From the NCBI RefSeq assembly GCF_002127325.2, contig NC_035448.2, positions 86,818,587-86,882,586 of the forward strand: a stretch of 64,000 nucleotides of DNA, written 5' to 3'. The position numbers and the translations under genes are program-made. This stretch comes from Helianthus annuus. Its lineage: Eukaryota; Streptophyta; Magnoliopsida; Asterales; Asteraceae. The notes beneath the pieces are model-generated. The model searched no databases. It was given only the letters and a program-made list of their open reading frames with translations, and was not told the DNA's origin. Positions 22,541 through 34,448 of this stretch are shown here, piece by piece. Numbering within the stretch: position 1 is the stretch's first letter; each line of letters begins with the position of its first letter.

Positions 22541-24460
22541 ATACTACCTTATCTCCTTAGGGTTATATTATGCGTATATGTATATGGATAATATTGAGGT
22601 AGATAATCACAAAACTAAATCAGACTTTATTCACATCCGCTGAATCCAAGAATATATAACAACACGAATCCAATGGTTAAAAGGTATGTGCTTTAAGCAT
22701 TTGATGTCAAAGGACACGAGACGTATAGACGTATAGTCTAGTGTAATCTAGTTAACAGGGGTTCCGTAAAAGAGGAGTTTTGACCAATAGGATTCTCAAA
22801 CAATCGGTCACAATATGCAAACGAGTTTTCACAAACCATAGCATCCGCTATATGAACTCAAAATCAACAACTTGAATATGGAAATGATCTGTCAACTTTC
22901 GAATAAATAAATGGTAAGGATTAGTGTGTTGACATTCTTGAATTGCGGAAATACACCTAATGAAGTACAAGCGAACCTGGTGTATCATTGTCTTAATTCG
23001 TAGTTGCATCAGAAATGTTTAAATGACAAGTCAAAGGTATATGTATTTTTGTGTGAAACAGTTGACCATGATTAGCACAAGCTACAAATTTGCAATGACA
23101 CCACAAGGTGTCGTAGTGACAAGATTCAAATTTAGTGGTGACTAAACAAGTTCACCGTGTTTGAAATCAAATAAAAGTATACTGAAACAATCCGAAGATT
23201 CGATTTACATAATGTCATAAAGTTTTCAGTTGAATATGGAACATCAAAGAGTCACTATTTTTGATCGAAGATGAAAATGTATTAAGTACCGCAAGGCATT
23301 CGATTGACAATGAAAGAATCTTTAGGAGGTACATTGTGATATGAAATGAATCTATGTAGCATTGTCTTAACACACAACTGTGTTGAGACCACTTTGAATC
23401 GGGATAAACAAAACGGACTTAGAACAATTAAATAGACAATTAAATCCGTATATAGGGTGCGTAACTAAATTAGCGCAAGCTTCAATTCTGTGAAAGTATC
23501 ACCGCAAGGTATCGAAATCAGTCAACCGATTTAGTGGAGTCGTAGACCAACCAAGTCTACTACGACTCGAAATGAAAGAATCATTGCAACACTATTTGAA
23601 TATGATGCTCTCAATACATCATATGACGTCTTAAACTGAATATGTGAAATGGGTAAGTTTAAGAAATTGAACTTGGTTCTAGCGTAATCCGAGAACAAAC
23701 GTATGTATCAACAAGGGGAATCTCGGCATGGTTACAAAAATTAAACCATGAATGTGACTTGAAAGAAAAGAAGTTTCAAGAAAGTGTGTTGACTTGATAG
23801 CAAAAGAGCCAACAATTACAATAATGTAGGTCATTCGAATCACAAACCAGTAATTAGATTTAGCAACATAATATTTGAATTTCAATGAAGCGTTTGTTCG
23901 AAATGAAACCACATGCGTAGAAAATGGTGCATGTGTGACATATAAGTTTTCGAGTACTGAAACAATGAGTATTTGCTAAAATGAAGAAATGACCAAGTAT
24001 CGAAACAAATGTGTGTTCGCTTTCAGCGAAGAAAATCGACGCGATGCAACTACCATCAAGGGGAGTAGAGATGCAAACATCTACTTGCTAGAAGCAAAAG
24101 TGAAGATTTCAACAAAAGAAATTTAAGTACTTTCTGTTTGGTTAACTGAAATGGCATATATGTCAGGTTAATGGTGTTTGCTTGAGTTAACAAATGTGGT
24201 TCTTAAGTAATAACCTTTGCGAGTTTGGACCTGGGTTCCCAAGACCCTAAGTACATGTTGTCTAGATTCTTAGAGTTTCGTATTGTTCTGCGCATCGTGT
24301 AGGAAACACCATTTGTGTATACGTTTAAAATAAGTTATTGTCCCACAATTTCTCTGGTATACTTTCTTCCTGAACTCACAGCTAAAGGCACTCGATCATT
24401 GATCAGTAGTGAAATAGTAGTTGGATCCTCTTAGTTAGTTAAATAGGTAATTTGTTAATT
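22541..24460 (-). other. Non-coding part of element C where RT, RNase H and integrase are missing
   Basis: About 1.9 kb of AT-rich sequence lies where pol would be expected. Recurrent phrases such as ACCGCAAGG(C/T)AT and GTCGTAG (near 23105, 23290, 23505, 23530) suggest old internal duplication. I see no conserved pol motif. Confidence 0.45.
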
Positions 24461-24469
24461 CTTAGCAAG

Positions 24470-25230
24470 AGTCACCGACTCTTGTTGGTTGGCTTGTTCG
24501 GCTCCTGGTAGTTTGATGTTTGTATGGAGCTATCGTCCTTCTTCTTGACGAGCAAAACTGAGGTTACCCCAAGCGGGAAACTTGGTCTGTTATCTTCCTT
24601 CTCTATGAACTACTGAAGTTACATTGACAATCCTTGTCTCTCCGAAGGTGTAAGTCGCTAAGGTGCATTAACAGCAGGCGCGGCGCCCGAAATCAAATCG
24701 ATGCGAAGTTCGTATTGTCGTTGAGGAGATAATTCTTGCAAGTCTTCGGGGAAGACTTTAGGGTATTCCCTTATCACAGGAACATCTTCATGTTTTGGTC
24801 CTTCGACTCCCTTGTCCATGACATGAGCTAAGAAAACAACACATCCTTTACGCAACAACTTCCGTGCCTTCAAGCAATTAGTAATTTGTAGAGGCGTATC
24901 CTGTTTCCTGAGTCACGATCATTTCCTCATTCGTCATCGAGATGCGGGTATCAATCTCTACTCGATCACTCGTCAACTAATCCATCCCACTTACCTCTTT
25001 GAAGCTTCCTAATTCTGCTGGCAGTAGATCAAGCGTAAACTCACGCGCTCCGAGTTCTATCTTGTCGTTTCCAAATACTTCGTTGGCTTCCACTAGCTTC
25101 CCATTAGCTAGTTCTATCGAGTGCGGGTTATATAACTTACTTACTACTAAACCAAGCATACTTTCAAATTCTAGAAATGCAAAACTAAAATTGGCAATAG
25201 TATCTAGCAGCACGGATGCATAACGTTGAG
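24470..25230 (-). pseudogene. Element C protease and N-terminal RT remnant
   Basis: The minus strand from 25230 reads a decayed aspartic protease: the active-site block is VLLDTIANFSF instead of the family's DSGA or DTGA form, so the catalytic glycine is gone. It has LGLVVSKL, IELANGKLVE and a GSFKEVSGMD end. Then come the linker (KARKLLRKGCVVFLAHV, VPVIREYPKVFPEDL) and an RT N-terminus broken by several stops (SVLLVKKKDD is the last recognisable piece, near 24530). Nothing further of RT remains. Confidence 0.8.
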
Positions 25231-25467
25231 TAATATGGGACGAATGGATAACCTTGTTTAGATTCTGGCGTGTTTCTCTAGCTTCGCTATTGAGCTTTCA
25301 GCCTTGTGCCTGATTCTCCGTAGGGCAGTATTTTCTGAAATGCTTCTTGCTTCCACAGTTAAAACAACCTTGAGCCCGTTTTTGTTTGTCACTCGTCCTA
25401 CCTTGATAATTGTCGTTGTCGTTGTTTCCTTCGTGATTCTTGCTGTCTCCATTTCTACATTCAGTAT
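25231..25467 (-). pseudogene. Element C Gag C-terminus with second zinc knuckle
   Basis: The minus strand contains GCFNCGSKKHFRKYCP, a CX2CX4HX4C knuckle, after a stretch coding Asn/Asp-rich sequence. The upstream half of Gag lies at 33183-34116; element E separates them. A stop follows the knuckle near 25300. Confidence 0.72.
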
Positions 25468-27547
25468 TGATGTGCGTGAAGTGCGTTATTTTTTAGGTAT
25501 ATATTTTAAGCCCTTTTACACTTTTTAGCCAAGTTTTAAATTTATAAAACACGATACTTACTAACACTAAACACACATATGGGCAAGTGCACCCATCGTG
25601 GACGTAGTATAGTGTTGGTAAGATACCTAGGTCGTCCAAGGACACAAGAGCTTTTAGTACGAGTTTATCCTCAACGTCTAATCAAATCAAAAAGTTAGAA
25701 AAAGGTTTTTTAAACTAAGAAAATAAAACTAACTAAAATGCTGAAAAATAAAATAAAAATAAAAACAGATAGACAAGATGAATCACTTGGATCCGACTCG
25801 TGTGTAGTGTAACCTTTGATTATTTTCGCACTTTTGCACTTGTTTAAGAGATTATCTTAGTTATTGTAGTAGGCCCCTCTCTTGAAGGCGACGTTACCTT
25901 CAACCCAGTAGTTTGAGTCAGCAAGGATACAATCCTAAAGGGTCGGATTATTGAAAGATAATTAATTAAGTTATTAATGCATAATGTGGTAGGCCCCTCT
26001 TTTGAAGGCGGCGTTACTCTCAGCTAAGTAGTATGAGTCAGCAGGGATACAGTCCTAAATAGCTGGGTTAAAGTTTTAATAGTAGTTTAACTTATGAGGG
26101 GATCAAAGAGTTTGGACCCCCGCCATCCAATACCTTTTGGGTATTGAAGGAGGTCCTACTAAATTTGATCCAGGTCCTTTGCAGGATCTATACACTGAAC
26201 AATGGCAAGACTCTTACCAAACAGTTCCCTTAACCCCCGACCAGGTAGCCAACATACCTCCATATAGACCGTGGAGATATGAATGGTGAAAATCTTTTAT
26301 TTTATATAGACAGTCAGATAATGTCAAGACACCACGGACAAACGATAAGGAAGAATCACCTTCAACATAAGAAACTAGTAATTAAAGTCATTAATACAAA
26401 ACCATTTAAAAAGTGCAAAAGATTAAAAATAAAAAGTATTACACTAAACACTTATCTTCACCAAGTGATGTAAGAGACTTAGGCAAACATGGCCTTTGAT
26501 TGTCAAGAACTCTTACGATCAATCTTGGATCCCGAGACGACTCACACACTCTACGATGGACAATGGATGATGGTGGTGGATGATGGTGTTATGGTGGTGG
26601 TGGGTGAAGTGTGAGAGAGGTGATGTGCCAAGGGATGAGTTGCAAGAGCTCCAAACACTCCTATTTATAGGCTGAACAGAAGCTCGGGCACGGCCCCGTG
26701 TCTGCTGGGCACGGCCCCGTGTCTGCTGGGCACGGCCCCGTGTCTGCTGGGCACGGCCCCGTGTCCATCTGACTCTCTCTCTTCATTAATTGTAATTCGC
26801 AATTACAATAAATGCGCCTGCAGGAAGTTGACCACGCCCCCGTGTCCGCTGGGCATGGCCCCGTGGTGGGCAAACATGGCCTTTGATTGTCAAGAACTCT
26901 TACGATCAATCTTGGATCCCGAGACGACTCACACACTCTACGATGGACAATGGATGATGGTGGTGGATGACGGTGTTATGGTGGTGGTGGGTGGTGGGTG
27001 AAGTGTGAGAGAGGTGGTGTGCCAAGGGATGAGTTGCAAGAGCTCCAAACACTCCTATTTATAGGCTGAACAGAAGCTTGGGCACGGCCCCGTGTCTGCT
27101 GGGCATGGCCCCGTGTCCATCTGACTCTCTCTCTTCATTAATTGTAATTCGCAATTACAATAAATGCGCCTGCAGGAAGTTGACCACGCCCCCGTGTTCG
27201 CTGGGCACGGCCCCGTGGTGGGCAATAGAAGCTTGTATGAGTTTGTCTTTTCTGCTGGCACTTGGGCACGGCCCCGTGCTCACTGAGCACGGGGCGTGTT
27301 CAGTCTTCTGTCTTCTCCGTTTTGCTTGGGGAGATGCGGTCGGGAGGTCGGGCATGCCACTTTTGTTCCTTTTCTTGTATTTATGTTAGATTTAGCTGTC
27401 CTTTTGCTTCTTTTGTTACTTTGAGCTCATTTAATCCTAAAAATACAAAAGGAAGACAAAAGCACACTTTTTCCAACATTAGTACTAAAAAGGGTTAGTT
27501 TTATGCCACAATTGATGTAATTTATATGTTACATTTTGTGCACATCA
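25468..27547 (-). repeat. 3' LTR of element E
   Basis: This LTR is 2080 bp, against 1691 bp for the right copy. The excess is a tandem duplication of about 390 bp (26483-27220). It holds CACGGCCCCGTG motifs, including four in tandem at 26689, 26710, 26731 and 26752 (21-bp spacing), and TATAAATAGG boxes on the minus strand in each duplicate (near 26665 and 27058). Confidence 0.88.
26483..27220 (-). repeat. About 390-bp tandem duplication in element E left LTR
   Basis: The block starting GGCAAACATGGCCTTTGATT occurs at about 26482 and again at about 26870, and both run on to CCCGTGGTGGGCAA. The right LTR has one copy (from about 32503). The duplicate carries the promoter-proximal part, so this LTR has two TATA-like boxes. 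Confidence 0.85.
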
Positions 27548-29567
27548 AATACCCCCACACTTGAATCTTTGCTTGTCCTCAAGCAAAACTCTTTATAATG
27601 TGGCTTTATTCATTCCCAAATGGAATGGGTAGAAGAGAAGGTTTTTGGGCTTGTCATAAAGTGCCGGGATTTCCAAGATTATTTAGGTTTTATTTTTATT
27701 TATTTACAATCCTATTCGTCATGATTTATTGAAAACGTTTCTTCAGATAAATTACTTATTAGGGCATAACATACCTCTTTAAAATTCCATTTATATACAA
27801 GTTCACATACCTCACGGGGAATCACTCAACACTCGGCCGAAGGTGTATTTTTAGTGAATCACTCGATAGCGGCGTGGAACTTACTCCTACCATAAGCTTG
27901 TCAAGCAATCAATCCTCCTCCTTTTTAACTATATACCTTTGTAAATATCAAGAGGAATTTTTGGGTGAAGGGTTAGGCTTGGGCTAAAGGTGGGTGGTTG
28001 GGTTAGTGGTTAGTAAAAAGGGCGAAAAGCGTAACAAACGTCGGTTTTTGAAAGACTTTCTATTTTTTTTTTCATTTTTATTTATTTTGATGAACCATTT
28101 ATTTCAAACAAAGTTATTTTTGGTGAACTTGTTTGTTTATTTGGTTTCATCAAAATATTATATATATATTTTTTTTAAGGAAGAGTCATTAGAAAACCGA
28201 ACGTTGTTACTAAAAGAAAGGGTTAAAAATAAAAAGGTTTAGGTGGGTAAAAAGGGTGATTGTTTTGGGTTAAGAAATAAAAAGGTTTAGGCTCAAAGGG
28301 GTTAACTAGGGGGATTTTGGGTAGGTGGTAAAAAAAATGAAAAATAATGGTGTAGAAAGAAAAAGAGTTAGTCCTAATGCCTCCATCATTTACTTACTCG
28401 GGTTTAAGTTGGTAAGGACCGGGAATGTATTGTTGTGGCAAGTTCTAGAGTCGTACGAACCAAGCGGCTATTCACACAAGAAACGAAAAATGAGCATTTA
28501 GTGTAAAGATATGTATTTGTATACTCGATAAAGGCTCAAAACTCACTTTTGTAGGAAAGGTTTTTTTATGTTATCAAGTATATATAATCAAATTTTAACA
28601 AAGTTTGTCATGCCTTTTCATAATTTTCTTATGTTGGTTCTTTTTATCACGACGCTATCGGTTGTAAACTTGTAAAAATATAACCTTGTTAGAACTTGAA
28701 TTCTCAACTTAAACTTAGACAAGTAAAAAAAAATGAAATTTTTTTTTTGAAAACAAATTTGGGGTGATTAGCGGTTCCAATAGAGTTTTGTGTAAGGCTT
28801 ATTATTAGGACTTGCAAGATTCAAGATTATAGCATCCCCCCCCCACACTTAAGTTACACATTGTCCTTAATGTGTCCCAAAAATAAGTTTTTAGGCTGAT
28901 TGAATGTGTAAAATGGTGTTTAAAGCAAAGTTTTATATGTTACTGGCATCCTGGACACGGCACCATGGTGACCGGTCACGGCCCCGTGTTCAGGTGCCAG
29001 TGACAAAAATTAAAGAAAAGAAACAGAAGCCTGAACACGGGGGCGTGTTCAGCGAACACGGCCCGTGTCCAGTTACCTAAACTGGGCAATTTTCTGCAGA
29101 ATGTGCAGCACGGGGCCGTGCTGGGCGGACATGGCCCGTGCTGAGCTTACTGTAATGAAGAAATTGTCGTCGGATGGCCCTGTTTTCGTGCATGGGGCGA
29201 TGTTTCTCGTTTCCCTTATTATCCTTCACCATCACGAGTGTGTTTTATTTATTACAACATCATCCAAACCTTAAAACCATCATTTCATTAAAAACCGTCA
29301 TAGAGAGAATTACATAGTCCTAAAATGCTAGTAAGTTAGATAAGTAAGCACAAGAAGCTTAAACCAAGGAGTTCTAGCCTACAAGTTATTTTAATTAGCA
29401 AAATTTCCAAAAAGATAATATTCTTGGTTGGATGCGGCTTCATAGAACTCCTTCCTCCGGGCATGGACTCCTCATATGTCGGCGATCCATTCCTCTATCT
29501 CCCTCGGGTGGAGGAAGGAGGGCTCGTTGGCGTCGGTTTGAGGAGGTACAACTTCCACCAGGACTTC
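27548..29567 (-). other. Non-coding 3' interior of element E
   Basis: It contains the purine tract complement directly after the LTR, a second one near 28835-28852 (run of C then ACACTTAAG), poor-complexity A/T-rich sequence at 28000-28350, and pairs of CACGGCCCCGTG-like motifs at 28960-29150. I see no gene. Confidence 0.5.
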
Positions 29568-29915
29568 TTATAAATTTTCAAGGGGAGGCTCCGCTGGAAT
29601 GTCATCCCATCCGGTAGGGTTGTTGACTCCAAGTGCTAGGTTCCAATCCTCTTGAGGGAGGACGGGTTCCATGGGAGGTGTTACAAGAAAATTTAACCTC
29701 TGTTGCAAGAGGTTAATTTCTTGAAAACTATTTTCCAGCCCCACCGTAAGATAGTTTATACGGTCTATTAGGACCTCCTCTACCGAAGTCTTTTCATCGA
29801 GAGCTTCCCGTAGCGCCATGACGTAGTGTACAAGGGTAGCTTCAATGGAAGGCCTCCTTCCAATTCTACTGTTTCTTGAATGCACGGACGATGTTCCACT
29901 GTTTTCACTTGACAT
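29568..29915 (-). CDS. Small protein of element E, unknown function (115 aa)
   Basis: The open frame starts MSSENSGTSSVHSRNSRIG and has a helical middle with heptad-like spacing (LIDRINYLTVGLENSFQEI and NLLQQRLNFL), then an acidic C-terminus rich in Pro and Trp. It could be a short coiled-coil protein. I do not recognise the family. It lies on the element's sense strand. It may be a degraded Gag start. Confidence 0.4.
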   Translation of the reverse strand: MSSENSGTSSVHSRNSRIGRRPSIEATLVHYVMALREALDEKTSVEEVLIDRINYLTVGLENSFQEINLLQQRLNFLVTPPMEPVLPQEDWNLALGVNNPTGWDDIPAEPPLENL

Positions 29916-30702
29916 TCTACGAAAATAAACCGAAAACAGCTTATTTTAATGAAACAGCACCTTGGATACGGCCCCGTGCTCAATGAGCACGGCCCCGTGT
30001 TCACCTTTCTGCAGAATTTTGAAACAAGGAATCTTGAAGTTTTAAGTTATTTTTCTAACTCGTGAAGCCTTTTTAAACAATAGTAACTTAAAAAAATGTT
30101 ATACAACTTATTTTTAACAAGATTCTTTGAACAAAACTCAATAATCCTTGCAATAAAGCTTGAAATCTCAAGCTTTAATGGAGGTTTTTGGAGAAAGATG
30201 AAGAAGAAGGAAATGGATAAAAGAGGAAAGGACAAGATGGTTGTTGGAACCTTCTTTTAGAACATACCTAGGATGGTAGGAGAGAAGATCCCTTCAAATC
30301 TCTGTCCCAGGATGGTCCAAATGTGCAGGATTCTTGGCTGCATTTATAGAAAACGACAGCATGCTGGACACGGCCCCGTGTCGGCTGGACACGACCCCGT
30401 GTGCAGACAGAATCCTGACACAGTTTGTCTGTTTTCTGACACGAAGTCAGAAAGGAATCTTTTGGTGGACACGGGGGCGTGTTGGCTGGGCACGGCCCCG
30501 TGTCAAAAGGCTGATTTATGAAGTTTGTCTATTTTTAAGGAACTTATCCGGATCGGGTGGTTCCTTACTGGATGGAACAACCCCAAAGTGCCTAAGATAG
30601 CTTAATTGATCTAGATTAAGACGAGAACGCAAGAGGTTGTCGGTGAGGGTGATTCCTATGCTAAATGTAGGTGGAAAAGTCCAACCCTTTTCCGGGCTCT
30701 TG

Positions 30703-31206
30703 TTAAAGAATGTGTATGCCGAATCGCTCAGGTCTATGTATGCATTGAACGAAGTCGATGGGGGAGTCCTTCACGGTACAATCGGCATAGGGACGACTAT
30801 CGTCCAAGTCTTCGCTAGAGTTGAAGGTATTATCAGGAGCAGCGAGGTTGTTTGAATGCGACCCCAACATTTCTTCTTGGTCATCGTCTTGAGATGAATT
30901 AAGGAAATCCATCTTAAGTTCTTTTAACCAATTAAGAACTAGATCTTCTAGTTGAAATAGTTCATCAAGAAGCATTTCTCCTAGAATATCTGGTTGGGCG
31001 CCTTCGAGGGAGAGATAAGGATTATTTTTACTTTCGCCCCTCTTAAGGCTACAGGCAAACGATGGGTCTATATAGTGGGGCTTATAATTTAGAAAATAAC
31101 ATTCTAATTCTTTATGACCGCCTCCACATAATTGACACCATGTACCATAAGAGTACCGAAAGTAAAACAGATCATTATCACTCATTTTTGTGTCAGAAAT
31201 TACCAA
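30703..31206 (-). CDS. Small zinc-knuckle-like protein of element E (167 aa)
   Basis: The frame starts near the primer site (MVISDTKMSDNDLFYF) and contains CQLCGGGHKELECYF, a Cys-Cys-His-Cys cluster with spacing CX2CX3HX4C, one residue shorter than the classical knuckle. Athila/Tat Gag proteins have similar C..CGG.H....C motifs. The rest is acidic (LLDELFQLEDLVLNWLKELK, then a Ser/Asp-rich stretch). It is the first open frame after the primer site, where gag is expected. Function unknown; a reduced Gag is the simplest reading. Confidence 0.45.
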   Translation of the reverse strand: MVISDTKMSDNDLFYFRYSYGTWCQLCGGGHKELECYFLNYKPHYIDPSFACSLKRGESKNNPYLSLEGAQPDILGEMLLDELFQLEDLVLNWLKELKMDFLNSSQDDDQEEMLGSHSNNLAAPDNTFNSSEDLDDSRPYADCTVKDSPIDFVQCIHRPERFGIHIL

Positions 31207-31467
31207 CCGTTGGGATCTTACGGTTCTGTTTTCAGTAACTGAATCTTGGGTACGGGGGCGTGTTGAGTGGGCACGGCCCCGTGTTCAGCTTACTGTCTGA
31301 CTTAAAACAAGATTGCCAGTTCCAATGATTGGGCACGGGGCGTGTTCAGCGGGCACGGCCCGTGCTGAGTTCTGCAAAAGCTGAAAACTTAAGAAAATCC
31401 TAAAAAAACAAAAAGAAAATAAAAAATGATTAGGCCGTTGATTCCTAACTTTCTTAAAATCCTTGTG

Positions 31468-31485
31468 TCCCCGGCAACGGCGCCA
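31468..31485 (-). other. Primer binding site of element E
   Basis: The complement reads TGGCGCCGTTGCCGGGGA, the primer sequence typical of Athila/Tat-lineage elements. It is 6 bp from the LTR start at 31492. Confidence 0.85.
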
Positions 31486-31491
31486 AAAACT

Positions 31492-33182
31492 TGATGTGCG
31501 TGAAGTGTGTTATATTTTAGGTATATATTTTAAGCCCTTTTACACTTTTTAGCCAAGTTTTAAATTTATAAAACACGATATTTACTAACGCTAAACACAT
31601 ATATGGGCAAGTGCACCCATCATGGACGTAGTATAGTGTTGGTAAGATACCGAGGTCGTCCAAGGACACAAGACCGTTTAGTACCGGTATATCCTCAACG
31701 TCTAATTAAATCAAAAAGTTAGAAAAAGGTTTTTTAAACTAAGAAAATAAAACTAAATAAAATGCTGAAAAATAAAATAAAAATAAAAACAGATAGACAA
31801 GATGAATCACTTGGATCCGACTCGTGTGTAGTGTAACCTTTGATTATTTTCGCACTTTTGCACTTGTTTAAGAGATTATCTTAGTTATTGTAGTAGGCCC
31901 CACTTTTGAAGGCGACGTTACCCTCAACCCAGTAGTTTGAGTCAGCAAGGATACAATCCTAAAGGGTCGGATTATTGAAAGATAATTAATTAAGTTATTA
32001 ATGCATAATGTGGTAGGCCCCTCTTTTGAAGGCGGCGTTACTCTCAGCTAAGTAGTATGAGTCAGCAGGGATACAGTCCTAAATAGCTGGGTTAAAGTTT
32101 TAATAGTAGTTTAACTTATGAGGGGATCAAAGAGTTTGGACCCCCGCTATCCAATACCTTTTGGGTATTGAAGGAGGTCCTACTAAATTTGATCCAGGTC
32201 CTTTGCAGGATCTATGCACTGAACAATGGCAAGACTCTTACCAAACCATTCCCTTAACCCCCGACCAGGTAGCCAACATACCTCCATATAGACCGTGGAG
32301 ATATGAATGGTGAAATCTTTAATTTATATAGACAGTCAGATAATGTCAAGACACCACGGACAAACGATAAGGAAGAATCACCTTCAACATAAGAAACTAG
32401 TAATTAAAGTCATTAATACAAAACCATTTAAAAAGTGCAAAAGATTAAAAATAAAAAGTATTACACTAAACACTTATCTTCACCAAGTGATGTAAGAGAC
32501 TTAGGCAAACATGGCCTTTGATTGTCAAGAACTCTTACGATCAATCTTGGATCCCGAGACGACTCACACACTCTACGATGGACAATGGATGATGGTGGTG
32601 GATGATAGTGTTATGGTGGTGGTGGGTGGTGGGTGAAGTGTGAGAGAGGTGGTGTGCCAAGGGATGAGTTGCAAGAGCTCCAAACACTCCTATTTATAGG
32701 CTGAACAAAAGCTCGGGCATGGCCCCGTGTCCGCTGGGCACGGCCCCATGTCCATCTGACTCTCTCTCTTCATTAATTTTAATTCGCAATTACAATAAAT
32801 GCGCCTGTAGGAAGTTGACCACGCCCCCGTGTCCGCTGGGCACGGCCCCGTGGTGGGCAACAGAAGCTTCTATGAGTTTGTCTTTTCTGCTGGCACTTGG
32901 GCACGGCCCCGTGCTCACTGAGCACGGGGCGTGTTCAGTCTTTTGTCTTCTCTGTTTTGCTTGGGGAGATGCTGTCGGGAGGTCGGGCATGCCACTTTTG
33001 TTCCTTTTCTTGTATTTATGTTAGATTTAGCTGTCTTTTTGCTTCTTTTGTTACTTTGAGCTCTTTTAATCCTGAACATACAAAAGGAAGATAAAAGCAC
33101 ACTTTTTCCAACATTAGTACTAAAAAGGGTTAGTTTTATGCCACAATTGATGTAATTTATATGTTGCATTTTGTGCACATCA
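31492..33182 (-). repeat. 5' LTR of element E
   Basis: This 1691-bp copy without the tandem duplication ends GCACATCA at 33182, after which C's gag resumes. A TATAAATAGG box on the minus strand (32691-32700) is followed by a leader-like sequence with CT/GA runs. Confidence 0.88.
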
Positions 33183-34116
33183 ATATCTTGCCTACAAGTT
33201 TCCTTGGGATGCCCCCTCTTGCCACAGTTATCACATTTTCCATACTTACATTGCCCGACATGATAACGTAGACAATTGTCGCACTTAGGTAGGATACCCA
33301 TGTAGTCTTTTCCCTTTTTAGCCTTCTTCTTGTTACTCGCCCGAGTAACCTTCTTGAAATTTGCGAGCTTTTTCTTGTTATCCCTAGATGACTCTATAGG
33401 AGTCTTCTTTTTCTCTTCCGAAGCGGAAAATTTTCCTAGTCTAACCGCTTCTTCAGCGAGCACCACGCTCATGTCGATAGCTTCGATGATTGTTGAAGGC
33501 TTAGATGTTGTTACCAGGCGTAGAATCTGAGGTGCCAGTCCCCCGATGAAGCGTTTGATCTTCCTAGATTCTGGTTCCACCAAACGCGAAGCAACTTGTG
33601 ATAATTCGCCAAATTTCTACACATACTCAGTTATCTTTGGGCCTTCCATTTTCAAGTTCCATAGTTCAGTCTCCAACTTCTGGACTTCTGCCCTAGAGCA
33701 ATATCTTTTACGCATCAGTTCTTTCAGTTCGTCCCACGTCAAAGCATTCGCAGTAGTCTCGCCCATTGCCTGAACATGAAAGTTCCACCATGACAGAGCC
33801 CATCTACAAATAGTCCAGCTACGTACGCGACCTGATGTTCTGGGGCGCATTTACTTAGTTGCAAAACATAATCCGTCTTCTCAACCCAACACACAAAAGC
33901 TAAGGCACCCCTAGTGCCGTCGAATTCTCGAGGTTTGTGGTTCAAGAACTGCTTGTAGGTGCAGCCGCTGGGTGGATTATTTCCTGAGGTACCTCCGCCG
34001 TGTTCGGAGCGAAGGGCCTCGAGCTGTGCGATGGCCCGTGAGATGCACCCTTGCAGTTCTGACTCTGCTGTTGTTGGCAGAGGGTCGTTGGTATCGATGT
34101 TCCCTTGTATCGTCAT
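33183..34116 (-). pseudogene. Element C Gag, N-terminal and middle part
   Basis: The start at 34116 gives MTIQGNIDTNDPLPTTAES. Then come a Gag domain (KQFLNHKPREFDGTRGALAF, a decayed WWNFHVQAMGE block and LKELMRKRYCSRAEVQKLE), IKRFIGGLAPQI, a Lys-rich stretch, and zinc-binding CDNCLRYHVGQCKYGKCDNC followed by GHPKETC. Frameshifts lie near 33800 and 33615. The gene is cut at 33183 by element E; the rest is at 25231-25467. Confidence 0.8.
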
Positions 34117-34448
34117 CTTCTAAGAAGAAGATTGGTTAGGTTAAGTCTTATTTGTTCAGGGAGTGCATATAGTTGTTTAGAGGTCTTGTATACATGCCCA
34201 TAATAAATTATCATATCAACCAATCAAGCAATAGCATAATCATAGCATAACCAAGTAATTTGGGAATTATGTTTAATGAGAGCATAGCAAGCAAGCACGT
34301 AGCATTATAATTATAGCACACACATATAGGTCAACAACATGCTTAACGAAGACATAGCGACTGAGCTTTCGCTGGTCATTGGCCACAAGGTATTGTCGCG
34401 TGTTTAATGATGATTGGGCTCTCATTATTCTCCGACCACAATTGTATT
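34117..34448 (-). other. Leader of element C next to gag
   Basis: Non-coding sequence with AGCATAGCAAGCAAGCACGTAGC-like repeats. It ends with GTATT, the left target duplication of solo LTR F (34444-34448). Confidence 0.5.

Larger units (their letters stand above)
25468..33182 (-). mobile_element. Non-autonomous LTR element E with Athila/Tat-type primer site
   Basis: The direct repeats 25468-27547 and 31492-33182 start TGATGTGC and end GCACATCA. On the minus strand, TGGCGCCGTTGCCGGGGA (complement at 31468-31485) lies 6 bp inside the LTR, the primer type known from Athila/Tat elements. A purine tract complement (AATACCCCCACAC) follows the left LTR. The 3.9-kb interior has no gag-pol, only two small open frames. 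It interrupts C's gag between the two zinc knuckles. The flanks (AGTAT and ATATC) do not form a clean 5-bp duplication. Confidence 0.83.

Noticed and set aside
26661..26936. Open frame encoding repeated Thr-Gly-Pro-Cys-Pro-Ala-Asp units (and similar frames at 27055-27261, 27078-27389, 32719-33024)
   Set aside because: The peptide repeat is just translation of the tandem CACGGCCCCGTG motif in the LTR of element E; frames exist on both strands and break between copies.
25463..33187. Target-site duplication of element E
   Set aside because: Flanks AGTAT and ATATC do not match as a 5-bp duplication, although the interrupted gag shows where it inserted.
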